Origin: Siderastrea radians
Lineage: Eukaryota; Cnidaria; Anthozoa; Scleractinia; Rhizangiidae
Direction of reading: 5' to 3'
Assembly: GCA_964017195.1 (NCBI GenBank)
Contig: OZ024897.1
Coordinates: 41,288,851 to 41,352,850 of the forward strand
DNA length: 64,000 bases
In this document: positions 12,301 through 23,427 of the stretch, in pieces
How the letters are laid out: each line of letters begins with the position of its first letter
Numbering within the stretch: the first letter of the stretch is position 1
Position numbers and translations under genes: made by a program
Notes under the pieces: model-generated
Databases searched by the model: none
The model's input: only the letters and a program-made list of their open reading frames with translations
Told to the model about the DNA's origin: nothing

Positions 12301-14114
12301 ACGCGTTTGCCAAGTTCAGCTCGTCGTGTGAATCCACCTTTTTTTTGCGTTTAAGCTGAGCTCTGATTGGTTCAAACACTTGAGGGAAGCGTACAAGAAG
12401 CTTTTCTCTCTTGCAAAGTCATGCCAGAGGCAAAACCAACTGTGCTAGTGTGAATGCAGCTTTCTAGTGTCGTAACATTACGGAATATTGCAGGAAAGTG
12501 CCGCCTGTCGAGCCCTACAGACACCTATAAATGTACCTATGGTCTGTTTTCGCTAAAAACCCAAAGAATGACTATCTGAAATGTATGCAGTCGAAGTATG
12601 TAATACTCCCTGATGACAAACAAGTGAAGGTTGCGGTTGTGTCACGTCTTGCACTTCAAAAAAATTATGTAAACGCTTTGCATCATACAGGGCTTATTTT
12701 GTAGGATAACCTTTAAATCAGTCAAGTACAAGATAAATAGTACAAATATTGAGGAGAAGACTTTTTATCGGTGTCAAACCTTTCAAACAGAATTTAGGTA
12801 CTATGAACTGCTGTATTGACGTTACGAAGTCTCTAGAGGTTTCCGGATAAAAATAATAAGAAAAATTATTTTGACGTGCAATTGTTATCTTTCCCGGTCT
12901 ATTTTGAAAGATTTGTTTTCTAACTGTTTCAGATGATCAAGTCCGTTGGACTGTAGTTTCCAGCAATTTCAGAATTGATATCAGCTGATAAAACTAAACA
13001 TGTCAAACATCTGTTGTCGTTTAGAGGAACAGAAAAAAGGAGGCCGATAGATTAAAAGCCGAACAATGGAAAGGAAAAGCTGTGAAAAGCCGAAAACAGA
13101 TTTGCTGTCTTAAATAGTTGAACCATTTAGAATTTATTAACTTAGACTTTGTAAGTGCTTTCCAAGATTAATTTCCCATGTTTGTTTTCGTCGCAAGCTA
13201 TTGGAGATTGTAACTCCACCAAACGTCGACTTGTGGCTAGTCTATTATTGTAAACTCTATTATTATAAACTATTTCTCTTTTGTACTCGACTGAAAAAAC
13301 ACAAACGAAATCCGGAAAACCCGACACTTAAAGTAATTTCTCCAAGGCTGGAGCAAAAATACCTTTATCTGTGGAGGGTTAAGAATAATCTAGTAAGTAG
13401 TAAAAATATGCTTATTACAAAAACAAACTCGTGGCAAACAAAGAAACAAACAAGTGTAATCATTGAGTACAAGTTCAGAAGCCGTCAGATTAAAATTAGC
13501 GAAGGACGTGCTACAATGAAAGTCAAAGAGTGTTCAATGTGTAAGCGTTTTGAGTTCTATTTTTCTAGCCTGTTCCAAAGTACCCAACCGGAAAATAAAC
13601 GGGTGGAAGAGAGGACAGTTCTTTCCGCCAGTCGCAGGCTTTCGCCTTGACTTTGCATCTTTGTTATATCTCTACCATTTAAAAAGGAAGAGAACAAGAA
13701 ACCTGTATGAGTTCGCAATTTTCAACGAGTTTTCTACAGCTTAAAGGCTGAAGAGTCGCAAGTTGAAAGGCAAGGCGCAGCTTTTGTCTTCACGAGTTTG
13801 GGACAAACAACAACAAGACCGTTTTAAATCCTATCCTACTGACCAGACTAATCCTTAAACGGCTGAACTTAACAAGAAATCCGTTTATCAACCCTTAACA
13901 AACAAACAGCGAAACAACTTGACTGAAAATAAAAACACTACAAAATCCCCGTACAAAGCGCGCGCATTGGTGTCAATAACGAGAAAGGAAAGGTACAGGC
14001 GAACGCCAGCGGCGTGGATGGATGATTCGGGAACTCAGTGAACTTCCTGCGAGTATTTCACTATGACTTTTTTTGAGTGGTCGGATTGGCTTAGAAGTGT
14101 GATTTACAAGTTTA
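9380..14114. other. Host non-coding DNA, possible 5' region of a leftward gene
   Basis: Moderately AT-rich sequence without supported coding regions. Longer open frames at 9963-10376 and 13201-13650 lack family signatures, codon structure or splice context and are not called as genes. Confidence 0.4.
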
Positions 14115-14250
14115 GCCCGTGTGGCAGGCGCCCAAAGGGGAGGGAAATGGGGTAATAATTCGCAAGCGCGAACTGAGTTCCGCGCTCGCGTCTCGCGCTA
14201 CCTAATTTCCCACTCCCTCCCCTTTTAGCACCTGCCACGCAGGCTCAGGC
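14115..14250. mobile_element. MITE-like GC-rich inverted repeat
   Basis: AGCCCGTGTGGCAGGCGCC on the left pairs with GCACCTGCCACGCAGGCTC on the right. The two enclose a core rich in GCGC and CTCGCG. Confidence 0.5.
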
Positions 14251-14544
14251 TGACGCAGGAGTCTATTTCCCTTTCGTAAACGGTCGTTGCATTTTTGACA
14301 GTCGATGCCATCATTGGTAACCAAGCCTTTAGTCATGGTAGAAGTAATATATGCTCTGGATTAATGTACAATAAGGCAACAAATACATTTTTGAATAGTC
14401 TTATAAAGAACAAAGTTTAAGCCCAAGTTGAATTTACGTTAAAAGTTCGGGAAAGGGCTAGGGTCACCTATTATAGATGTATCAGTTATGAAAGACAGTT
14501 AATTATAATTATATATACTTTAATTTTTCGGAATTGTGGCGGAT

Positions 14545-14613
14545 TGGCGTGGTAGTGTAGTGGTAAGGGAGAGAGATTAGCATACGAAAGGACCGGGTTC
14601 GAATCTGGATTGT
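14545..14613 (+). repeat. tRNA-derived sequence (SINE head or tRNA pseudogene)
   Basis: An A-box-like GTGGTAGTGTAGTGGTAAGG is followed at tRNA spacing by a B-box, GGGTTCGAATCT. A clean acceptor stem is not apparent, so this is a Pol III-derived relic rather than a functional tRNA. Confidence 0.5.
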
Positions 14614-15078
14614 GAATATCTTTCTTTTTAGTAAACAACAAGTTCTGTTTCCAGTGCAAACTACCGTGTTACCAGGGAGTCGAGGGAGTCTCGTGCGCTT
14701 GCTTTCACATTGTATTCGCGCGTGAATGGAGGCGCTATGCGCGTGTACCACGCCTGCCTTTCATTACACTCATTTTCACAAACACATGTAAACATATGCA
14801 ACAAAGTTTTTTGCAGCTAATCTTAGAAGGTTTGGTCCCACGCGCGCGGCAGCTGCTACTCGCTCGATGACTGGCTTCCCTGGAAATGACAAGTTCTTTT
14901 CCTCTTCAAAACATTCATCAGCTCAGTTCTAGGTTTAAGTGGTTTGATGATATTGCGTATCGCTTTTGTATATTGTTACTTAGTTAATTTACCGTCCTAT
15001 GATATGACTCCTGGGTTCAAACCATCTTAAGGAAACACTACTAATAAACCGTTAATCCTTTATAATAATGACAATAAA

Positions 15079-15115
<37 letters not shown>

Positions 15116-16374
15116 TTAATAATATAAATAATATAAATTTAATAATATAATAATTATAATAATAATAATAATAACATCACTTCAGTATTTTAGAGAATTT
15201 TTCACTAATTATGTATCAGAATTAACCCTGTAACGAAAAAAAAAACAACAAGCACTTTAGGGTAGTTCTGACACTAAAGCACCTACCAATGCTGAAAGTG
15301 TGTACAACTTGAAAAAACTTGAAAATGAATACAAATTGCTGGAAAACGAATAAGTGCTATAAATTTGCATACAGCAGGAAAATCAAAGTATGCAGAAATT
15401 TTAAAAATAAACTGGAAAAAACAATTAACCCAAAAATGAGAGTTAATAAAAAGAAAACTTAATTCACAAAACAAATTAAAGCGTGTAAGCCGAAACAGCT
15501 ATTTTCCTAAATTGAAATGATTAATGCTGATGTAGTCTTTGTATCTCTTGATACATGGTTCCAGTGACAGACTCGAATGCTGAGATGTTCTTCATGTTCT
15601 TAATAACATGTATAGTGTTTCTGGAGTGAACCTAAGTACATCTTCTAGAATGATAGCCTGGGGCTATGCCCTTCAAACATTTAAAAGCTATAACAGTCTT
15701 TAAATAACAGGACAAGGCTTACAGGCAGCCACTGTTTCTGGACAGGTGTTATAATTATTTTCTCTTGCCACTTACAATGATTCTTTCTGCAAAGTTTTGC
15801 ACACTTTGAAATTTGCGGATGTTGTTTGTGAAAGTGTTCAACCAGACAGAGAAGCAGTAATAAAAGTTACTGAATACCTACTAAATTCTGAATACTTACC
15901 TTGCTGAATGCTCGACAATGACTTAATACTTGAGTTTCTTTTAAAAAAAATACAGAAAAAACAAAGAAAATTACATCAGGGTGCTGCGTCAGCAATTTTA
16001 AATAATAAGGAAACCAAGTGTGACAAAGAATGAAAATCACTACATCAGTGCACACAATTCATGGCATGTACTTGTCAAGGCTGCACTGAGAAATGCCCTT
16101 GAGTCCCCAAGGGTCACCCCCTTGGAATGGTTGCTAATGCCTGCATATTCAAACTACTGGTAGTCTAACATTTTTAATGAAACAAGCAAATTGGCACAGA
16201 AATGGCCATGGGAAGAACTTCCCACAGTCTTGTACTTATTAGTCATGCAACCCTTTTATTAGAAGTACATAAATAATAACACTGACAAAATGTTTGTAGT
16301 GGCAGATCCACAGATTTGCTCTTTGTCCATTGTTTCTAGATTCAATTGGACTTTACTTTAGGAATGTTGGATTT
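14614..16374. other. Host non-coding DNA
   Basis: Holds a Penelope-related fragment at about 14980-15030 and an (AAT)n microsatellite at about 15080-15172. No coding region is supported. Confidence 0.5.
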
Positions 16375-16575
16375 TGTGGAGGGAGGAAAACCAGAGAACC
16401 CAGAGAAAAACCCTTGGAGTAAAAACTCAACTCACATGTTCAAGACCAGAGAACCAGAGAAAACCCTTGGAGCAACAACAAGATACAACAACAAACTCAA
16501 CTCACATGTTGAAAACCAGAGAACCCGCAGAAAGACCCTTGGAGCAAGAACAGGAACCAACAACAAACTCAACGC
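16375..16575 (+). repeat. Short tandem repeat, about 65-bp units, three copies
   Basis: Three successive units share GAGAACC...GAGAAAAACCCTTGGAG...AACTCAACTCACAT. A single diverged copy occurs near 1900-1965. An open frame runs through it because units keep phase, but the peptide is low-complexity and not called as a gene. Confidence 0.6.
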
Positions 16576-18010
16576 ACATATTGCACCAAGTCTGGAACCC
16601 AGGACACATTGGTGGGAGGCACCATCATCCTTACTTTCTTTACTCCCCTGAGGATTCCCTAATATATTAACATGCATGGCAGTATAAACAGTAAAACATA
16701 AGCTTTCATCAAAAATTAAAAATTTGGAATTGAAAAGATGACAATAATACTAATTGTGACTGTGCAACTGAAAGTGATCAACAATTGAAGGAATGCATAG
16801 AATAAGGTCCTAAGTGACTCTTGATGTAATGTCATATTCTCCTTTTGTTTTGCAAGCAAATAAAAGGGAATTTGGAAGGAGAATTTAGCAGTTTATCAGA
16901 AGTCATTGTAAGGGCTTTTTTCCATGCACCCCTTTAATTATGAGTCTCTGCAGGTTTTTCGTAAAATTCATCTTATAAATGAAGCCTCCCCTTTTTCCTT
17001 GAAAGGAGACCTAAGTTGGGTTAGGAAAGGTGGACGTTTATTCATTTGTCTCATGATGGAATCGCTTTGGGTTGTTGATCGCGACGTTTCAACTGCAATA
17101 CTGCTAGTCTTCATCAGGCGATGAGGTCGATTGTTTACGTATCGCTATTTGTTGCATGTTGGTTCGCTACTATTGGTGCATTTCTATCCTCATTATCATC
17201 CCGACTATTAAGATGTTTTTCCCTCACAGGTCCGCTTTGTGGTTGATTGGCTGTTGTGCTTTTTGATCGTAGGTATCCAAGCTTCAGGAATTTCGATTCC
17301 ACTGTCTCTATTGATGTTATTAGGATGAAGTCTTATATGGATAGCCTCTTTGACCCTACGTGTGTACCAGTGAGGGTCACGATCAATAAACGTAACTTCT
17401 TTCCAAATAGGAAGAAAACTAAAAATGACCTATAGTGTCTCACCTATCTCCCCAGGAGTACTAGATCAGACACAGGACTTTTGGCAGGTCAGCATAGTGT
17501 ACCAAATGCACAAAACAGCTTGGGGAAGTCGCTGTGCAGACTTTACCAAACCCCAATCCCTGAGAGGTGGCCCCACGTTTTTTGAATATTTACACAAGAG
17601 CCTTCACAAAACAAATGGGAGGGAGGGTATTTAGAATGCAGATGTAACAGTAAGCAGTATTTGATAGACAAGTCACCTCACAAGTGATTTTACACTTTGA
17701 TCTGTTTGCCTGATATAGCTAGACAATGTTCATTGCTTATACCAATGGGAACATTCTACCATTGGTAAACTAGACATTACATATTTACTAACTGAGACAT
17801 GAAAGTAGCATTTACAGTTTGGCACCATATTGTTAACAAAGAGACCAGGGGGAATTGCAACATACTCAAAGAAGAGCTAACCCAGACAATAATAAACCTA
17901 TTGTTTTATGGGTCACATTCCACTAATAGTGTTTTACATCTGGGCTGTAAGACTTTTCGTTAATTAGGATCCAGCTCAAAATGGGCACCAACTTTAGACA
18001 CCTTACACTA
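16576..18010. other. Host non-coding DNA with a Penelope-type hammerhead motif
   Basis: Only the ribozyme motif at 17082-17120 (annotated separately) is recognisable. Short open frames are unsupported. Confidence 0.4.
17082..17120 (-). ncRNA. Hammerhead ribozyme motif, Penelope-like type
   Basis: On the minus strand CTGATGA (from 17117) is followed after 20 nt by GAAA (17090-17087) and then CGTC. The 20-nt insert can fold as ACT/AGT plus GCA/TGC pairs with a GTAT loop, which would serve as stem II. The other stems are short and not verified. Confidence 0.45.
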
Positions 18011-18532
18011 CAGTCAAAGCTCTCCTTGCGACCACTCTCATAACCGACCAGCTCTAGTTATGGGCAGCATCGTGAAACCCTGTTTGAATTGTCACTTAAA
18101 CTCTGTAATTAAAAGCTCTCTTAAGTGACTGCTCCCAGAGGCGACTGCGGCCACTTTTGTGAGTTACCGACTGGTCTTTTTCTTTGTTCCTAAGTTCTCG
18201 TAAGCAACCGCTCAGTCAACACTTCAATAGAAGCACTCACTTCTTGATCAAATTCAGAGTGATACATGGCATAAGCACTAATAGTTCATTGACTTGTACG
18301 TATGCGATCCTCTTCTATAATAGGCAATGAAAATTATTTAATATTACTGATGCAGTACTATTAGTAGCCACCAACATATGCCAGGCTTAATGCTTTAAAG
18401 CTCTCGTAAGTGACCACCCTCTATTGTTTTATCATGTGGTTGCTTACGAGAGCCCCTTCTCGTAAGCGACCAGCTCTAGTTGCAACCACTTTTCTGAATT
18501 CCTGAGGTGGTCGCTTACGAGAGCTTTGACTG
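18011..18532. mobile_element. Non-autonomous DNA transposon, about 520 bp, TA duplication
   Basis: Ends read CAGTCAAAGCTCTC and, inverted, GAGAGCTTTGACTG, each flanked by TA. Subterminal GTCGCTTACGAGAG-type motifs recur inside in both orientations. No transposase remains. Confidence 0.7.
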
Positions 18533-18552
18533 TATTCAGTAAATACTTATAA

Positions 18553-19090
18553 ATGCGGTAAATGGTTTGAATCCAGGAGTCATATCATAGGTTCAACTTG
18601 GTAAATTATGATCCTCCGGGTGAGTGTAGTTGTTGTAGTTCAATGTTATCCTTGGTTCAATTTTTATTCTCCTTTGTTCATTTTTATGTTAATATATGAA
18701 ATGAATATGAAACAAAAGAAAATAAAAATTGAACCAAGGATAAAATTGAACTACAACAGAGTCACGAGAACAACTGTTTGTGATGACATTGACTGATATT
18801 TCGACAACCTGAGCGGAAGTCATCATCAGAATCAAGTGACCTGTGAATCATCAGTAGATGTTATACAGTAAGTCTCTGGTTGGTCGACAATCTCTTGATG
18901 TTATTGGTCGTCTGTCAGTAAAGCCGTGATGTTATTGGCTGTGTAAACTGTAAAACATGATTGGTGCATTTCGATCTGTCTTTTGTTAGTCAAATGTTCG
19001 TTGGACTATTGTTAGTAAAATTAGTCTGTTTGTCTATTGTTTGTCTTTTTTGTTATTGTTGTCAATAGAGAGAATTCGTACAACCTGTTT
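18553..19090 (-). repeat. Penelope-like 3' region with hammerhead core and nested palindromic MITE
   Basis: The leading part matches the repeat at 121-190. A near-perfect palindrome at 18631-18758 (arms of about 37 bp, beginning TGTTGTAGTTCAATG) interrupts it and looks like a nested MITE. On the minus strand CTGATGA (18829-18823) and GAAA (18802-18799) frame a stem II in which GAC pairs with GTC and CC pairs with GG, a good hammerhead core. The segment continues to about 19090 with sequence resembling Penelope 3' tails. Confidence 0.5.
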
Positions 19091-19677
19091 CTCATATGCT
19101 AATGAAAATCACTAAATGCTAATGACAAGAACAATTTTAAGAAACTGATCACGCACAATTGAAACCATTGCTTCAAATTCCCAATTGTGAAAATTTCAAA
19201 ACAACAAGCCTTAAAATGAGCTATTCTTTTCTTCCACTGTTTGCATACCACCGTGAGAAAGTACCGCCATGAGTGTTTCTCTGCCACAGGCATCAGAAAG
19301 TCAGCCTTTTAATTTAATGCAGGGCTGCATGTGGGTTATGCGAGAGAAGCATTGAACTGTAATTTAGTTCACTATGGCAAGTTCAAAATGTCAAAAGTCA
19401 TCTGACACAGGTACATGTAAAGTGAGCTGCCTTGTGGAGTTTGTAGCATCCTTTTTGAAATGACAACTTGAAACCTAGTGTACCAAGTATTATTTTTCTA
19501 CAGTTAAACTCCGTATCTTTTTTCAAAATGCTTCTTTTCTTTGGTGTATGCATAACACAGGTACGCACAGGAAATGCATTTCAATCGTGAATCACTTGTG
19601 CGTATCCCCAAACCGGTCATTAGAATATTATGCACTCCATTAGCATATAATAAGTGGGTTATACGAATTCATTATAT
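19091..19677. other. Host non-coding DNA
   Basis: Nothing recognised. Confidence 0.4.
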
Positions 19678-20769
19678 TAAGGAGGCTTGAAAGGGTTTTT
19701 ACCCACACGCGTGCGTAGCCTACACACGACATAGCTAGAACGCATGTGTCAACTAAGTGAATCCAAATTTCTATTAATAAGTTGCACGCGCAAAATACTG
19801 GAAGTTAAATGCCAGCGTAAAATCGTGCAAACCGGAAATAAAACTTGCACGAAACATTAATTTTGTGTTTATCTCCAAATTTTGCTTGGTGACCCATCCT
19901 GATTTTTTGCTTGCATGTAACACTAAGTGTGCCAATTCAAACAGAAGCTTTTGAAAGAAAGTTATTCAGTGGAATTTTTTGTATTTAAAAAAAATCGTTT
20001 TTTCAATATAACTTAAGTTCTACTGAATATCTATTTGCCGTACTGTCAGTGCAGTTAAAGAATTAAAGTGCACCTAACCCCAAAATATTTTTTACGCTAA
20101 TATAAAACTTTGCACCTATTTTAAAAACATTTATCCATGATTTGCAGTTTTTCACTTTTTTGCGGGCTTCAAAACTTACCAAAAACTAAGCGTCATTCGT
20201 TGCATGACCGAGTCAGAAGGGGCATGGGTCTATTCTTGATTTGACGTCACGAACTGCTTTGCATGCATGTTTACAAAGACTTAAGGAGATGCAAATCAGT
20301 TTGTTATGTCAAATCAAGAATAGACCCATGCCCCTCACTAGCTCGGTCGTGTAACAGATGATGGCTAGATTTCGTAACTTTTACAGCCTATAAAAAGTCA
20401 AGACTGAGGGGGATTTCATAAAAAAGGGCGCAACGCTTTTCAAACAGGTGCAAAGAGTTATTTTAGTGAAAGAATATTTTGGGGTTAGGTGCACTTTAAG
20501 AGATCTTTCTAAAAATGCAATAAAAAGGGTAGGTCACCGACTTGGTTTTTCAAATAATTGGCAAAAACTGAAATTTGGGGGTACTTTCTGCAGACCTTTA
20601 GGGTTGTCATGGTAATGGCTATGACGTCACAACCAGCCTTGAAGTATTTCCCGACAAAAGAATTGTCAAGATATTCATAGATTGCCCACATGTTCGGAAA
20701 TACTTCTTTGTAATCTTTCCTCGTTTCAAAAGGTTTCTTACATTTAAAAACCATTTCGAGCCACCTTAA
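19678..20769. mobile_element. piggyBac-like non-autonomous element with TTAA ends
   Basis: The element opens TTAA-GGAGGCTTGAAAGGG and closes CCATTTCGAGCCACC-TTAA, 15-bp TIRs matching at about 12 positions. TTAA on both sides fits piggyBac-type insertion. A second TTAA-flanked MITE is nested inside at 20063-20499. Confidence 0.6.
20063..20499. mobile_element. Nested MITE with long TIRs, TTAA flanks
   Basis: TIRs of at least 25 bp begin AAAGTGCACCTAACCCCAAA and are mirrored at the right end. A second inner inverted repeat (GGGGCATGGGTCTATTCTTG and its inverse) lies within. Confidence 0.7.
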
Positions 20770-20829
20770 GTTGTTTGTAAAGTGAAAGTAGCTGCTGGTA
20801 ACAGTTCAGTGGTGTTTGTTCTAAGTTAG

Positions 20830-21333
20830 TAAATCAGCTTTCCAGAGTGATTCATTGATAGTAGTCCATACTGTAGGTAACGCATTCAGCAGAGTCCCAG
20901 TTAATTCTGTGGTTTGTTTTAAAATGGTGCTCAGCAATGTGATTGATGATATCACCATTTCTAGTCACTCCTTTGCGTTCAGTCAGTCAGATGTTCAAAT
21001 TCCTACCGGCCTCACCAATATAAGTGGTCTGTCAGTCGCAGCATTTGATCTTATAAACTGCTCCCTGTCTGTCGCTTGGTTCGTCTTTGTCTTTAACATT
21101 CATCAGTATCTGTCATAAAGTAGTGATATGGCAATAGGTTTGTGACCAACGAGGATGTTGTAGGGTTGTAGGATTCGTGTGATAGTTTCAAAAGTCCCTT
21201 TGATGTAAGATATGGTTGCAGAAGTGACAGGTGTCGCATCAGTGTTCGTAGTGTTTGGTTCGGAGTTTTTATTAGTGTTGTGTCTAATATAGTCCCGGCT
21301 AGTCCCGGCTGTAATTGTTCTTGTTGAAAACAT
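20830..21333 (-). pseudogene. Penelope-like retroelement, GIY-YIG endonuclease end
   Basis: Translating the minus strand gives the C-terminal part of a Penelope-like ORF. A segment reading ATISYIKGT...RILQPYNI is followed by AVYKIKC, TYIGEAGRNL, RNGDIINHIAEHH and NWDSAECVTYS, the conserved GIY-YIG order. At least two in-frame stops interrupt it, and the RT domain is missing, so the copy is dead. It matches the presence of Penelope-type hammerhead relics elsewhere in this flank. Confidence 0.75.
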
Positions 21334-23287
21334 TGTCTAAGTCCCTTATTACATGAAATTTTCGTGACACGTTAATTTCGCAAATTTCACGATTTAAAAA
21401 AATTTGCGAAATTAAAGTGATGCGAACAATAAGTGTCGTGAAAATAACATGACGCGAAAATTAAGGGACTCACATTATGTCAATAATCAAGAAAAAATGA
21501 GTTTATTGCAAGAAATTTTGCAAGAACACATTCGCAAAGTGGTATTCAGCAGAAGTCCAAAAGCAAGTGGATAGTAGAGTTAACTTTGAAGATGTTAATA
21601 TCGAGCGTAAGCTATTGGTTTTGAAACCAATTCATGCAACTTGGTCGGTGGAAATGTATAACTTTTTTGTCAGCGCAAAGGGGGAGGGTTCATGTCATGA
21701 AAGTTACTGGAAGAGAAGTATTACCGCCTGTTGATCCATATCAAAACATTTACACAAATGACTTGTGACACTTGTGTATAAGTTCTTAAACTGCAATGTG
21801 TTACTGAGGGGCATCATTTTGTCCCCGGAGTCTGTGGGAAGGAATTTTCAATGTAAATGGCTATTGTGGTCAATTGACTCAAGAGCAATAATTCACGTAC
21901 AAGCATAAACTGCCTGTGGATATTGACACAAGCTTATAGTCCCGCCGTTGCGTTTTTGATTATTTTGATGTTATTGTACCTTTGATAAAGTCGTTTTGTC
22001 TAATTCAAGGACATTTTTAATAACATTACCAAGGGAAAAAATTGTGTTTTGCTCAAAAACGCGAAGTTAAAGTGATTCAAAAGGCAAAATTTTCGCAAAT
22101 CGCGAAATTAAGGCGTCGCGAAACATGCGCACCTCAAAATCGCGAAATAAACGTGTCGCGAAAACTTCATCCAAGGTACTTGACGATGATAATTTACCGA
22201 CCTATGATACTTATAAATTACAGAAAACTTACTTCCTACCTGGACATTGTAAATTGGTCCCAATGTCCCCAGTTATTGAGAGGGAGCTGCATTCGTAGTC
22301 AAGGGCACGATTTGTTTGCTGATTTGCTGTGATGAACCAGGGATGGATCGGGCTGAGCAATTGCCACTTCATTTTGCTCAAAACAATTGATATGCTTACT
22401 ATTCGAAGTTAAAAGGCTATTTCATGTCAAAAATGGAAGACAAAAATGATATTCTGAATGTATAATAAACATCACAGAATAGAAATTTTTGACGAAAACC
22501 AAGGAACGAATCTGCCGCCATTTTGCACAATATACTGGTAACCAGTCCACAAACGGTTTCATAAACTGTTCTCGGTTCTCATTCCCAGGTCTCTGTATCC
22601 CGGCCGTACGCTAGACACAGTAGTTCCCTGTAAAAAATCAAAATCAAATCAAAATCAAATTTTATTTAGACACGTAGCACCCAGGAGAACACAACGGACG
22701 GACCGACCCAGGCAGATAAATACCAATTATTTTATTTTTTCCAACATTTGCTTGTTTCCCAAAATCAATTCATGAACACTTTTTTAAACTAAGAACTAAC
22801 CTGGAGTGTGGAAAATTACGCTTTTAAAGAACAGACAGCACATAGAGATTCGCAACCAGTCTAAAGAAAACAGTCCCAATTAGACGCTAATGATTACACA
22901 ACGCAAAGCCTTAGTAAAGTTCACGCAAACCTTACATATTATATTACATTAGGAACATTTCCATCATCCTTGGAACGAGAATACTTTTGCAAATAATTTT
23001 GTCTAATATAATTCGTTTTTTTTTTTACATTTTTACACTTGCAACGTCTGTGGTAGTTGTCGGGATGTAAACAGTTTCACAGTTAGGGAAACCGGTCAGT
23101 ATATTTTCAGTTTTTATCACATGACTAAAAAAATTACTCCATTCTGTTTGGCTGAGGGCACTGATGAGTGCACTGCCCCCACTGGGTGGGATGCTAGTGG
23201 GAGGCTAGTTCATCGGAGGGCGATCCCCCAGCATATGTTTTTCACGATTTCCTTATGATCCCCTGGTACCAATTTATACACCTGGTC
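21334..23287. other. Host repeats with recurring CGCGAAATTAA motifs
   Basis: Around 21340-21475 and 22045-22170 the sequence has many TTCGCGAAAT- and CGCGAAATTAA-type words in both orientations, consistent with one decayed element whose ends carry these motifs. No coding region is supported. Confidence 0.4.
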
Positions 23288-23427
23288 CCAGTTGTTCAAT
23301 GGCCGAATAATTTTATCATATGGATAATTTGCTGTCCAGTGGATAACATCTAATACAACCGATACATTTTATCCACTGGATAGTAATTTATCCAGCAGAT
23401 AAAGTTATCCAACCTTTGAAAAACTGG
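23288..23427. mobile_element. Small MITE, 140 bp
   Basis: CCAGTTGTTCAATGGCCG at the left and CCAACCTTTGAAAAACTGG at the right form diverged TIRs around repeated TATCCACTGGATA-like words. Confidence 0.5.

Noticed and set aside
16346..16670. Overlapping 98-101-aa frames
   Set aside because: They run through in-phase tandem repeats; low-complexity peptide without family match.
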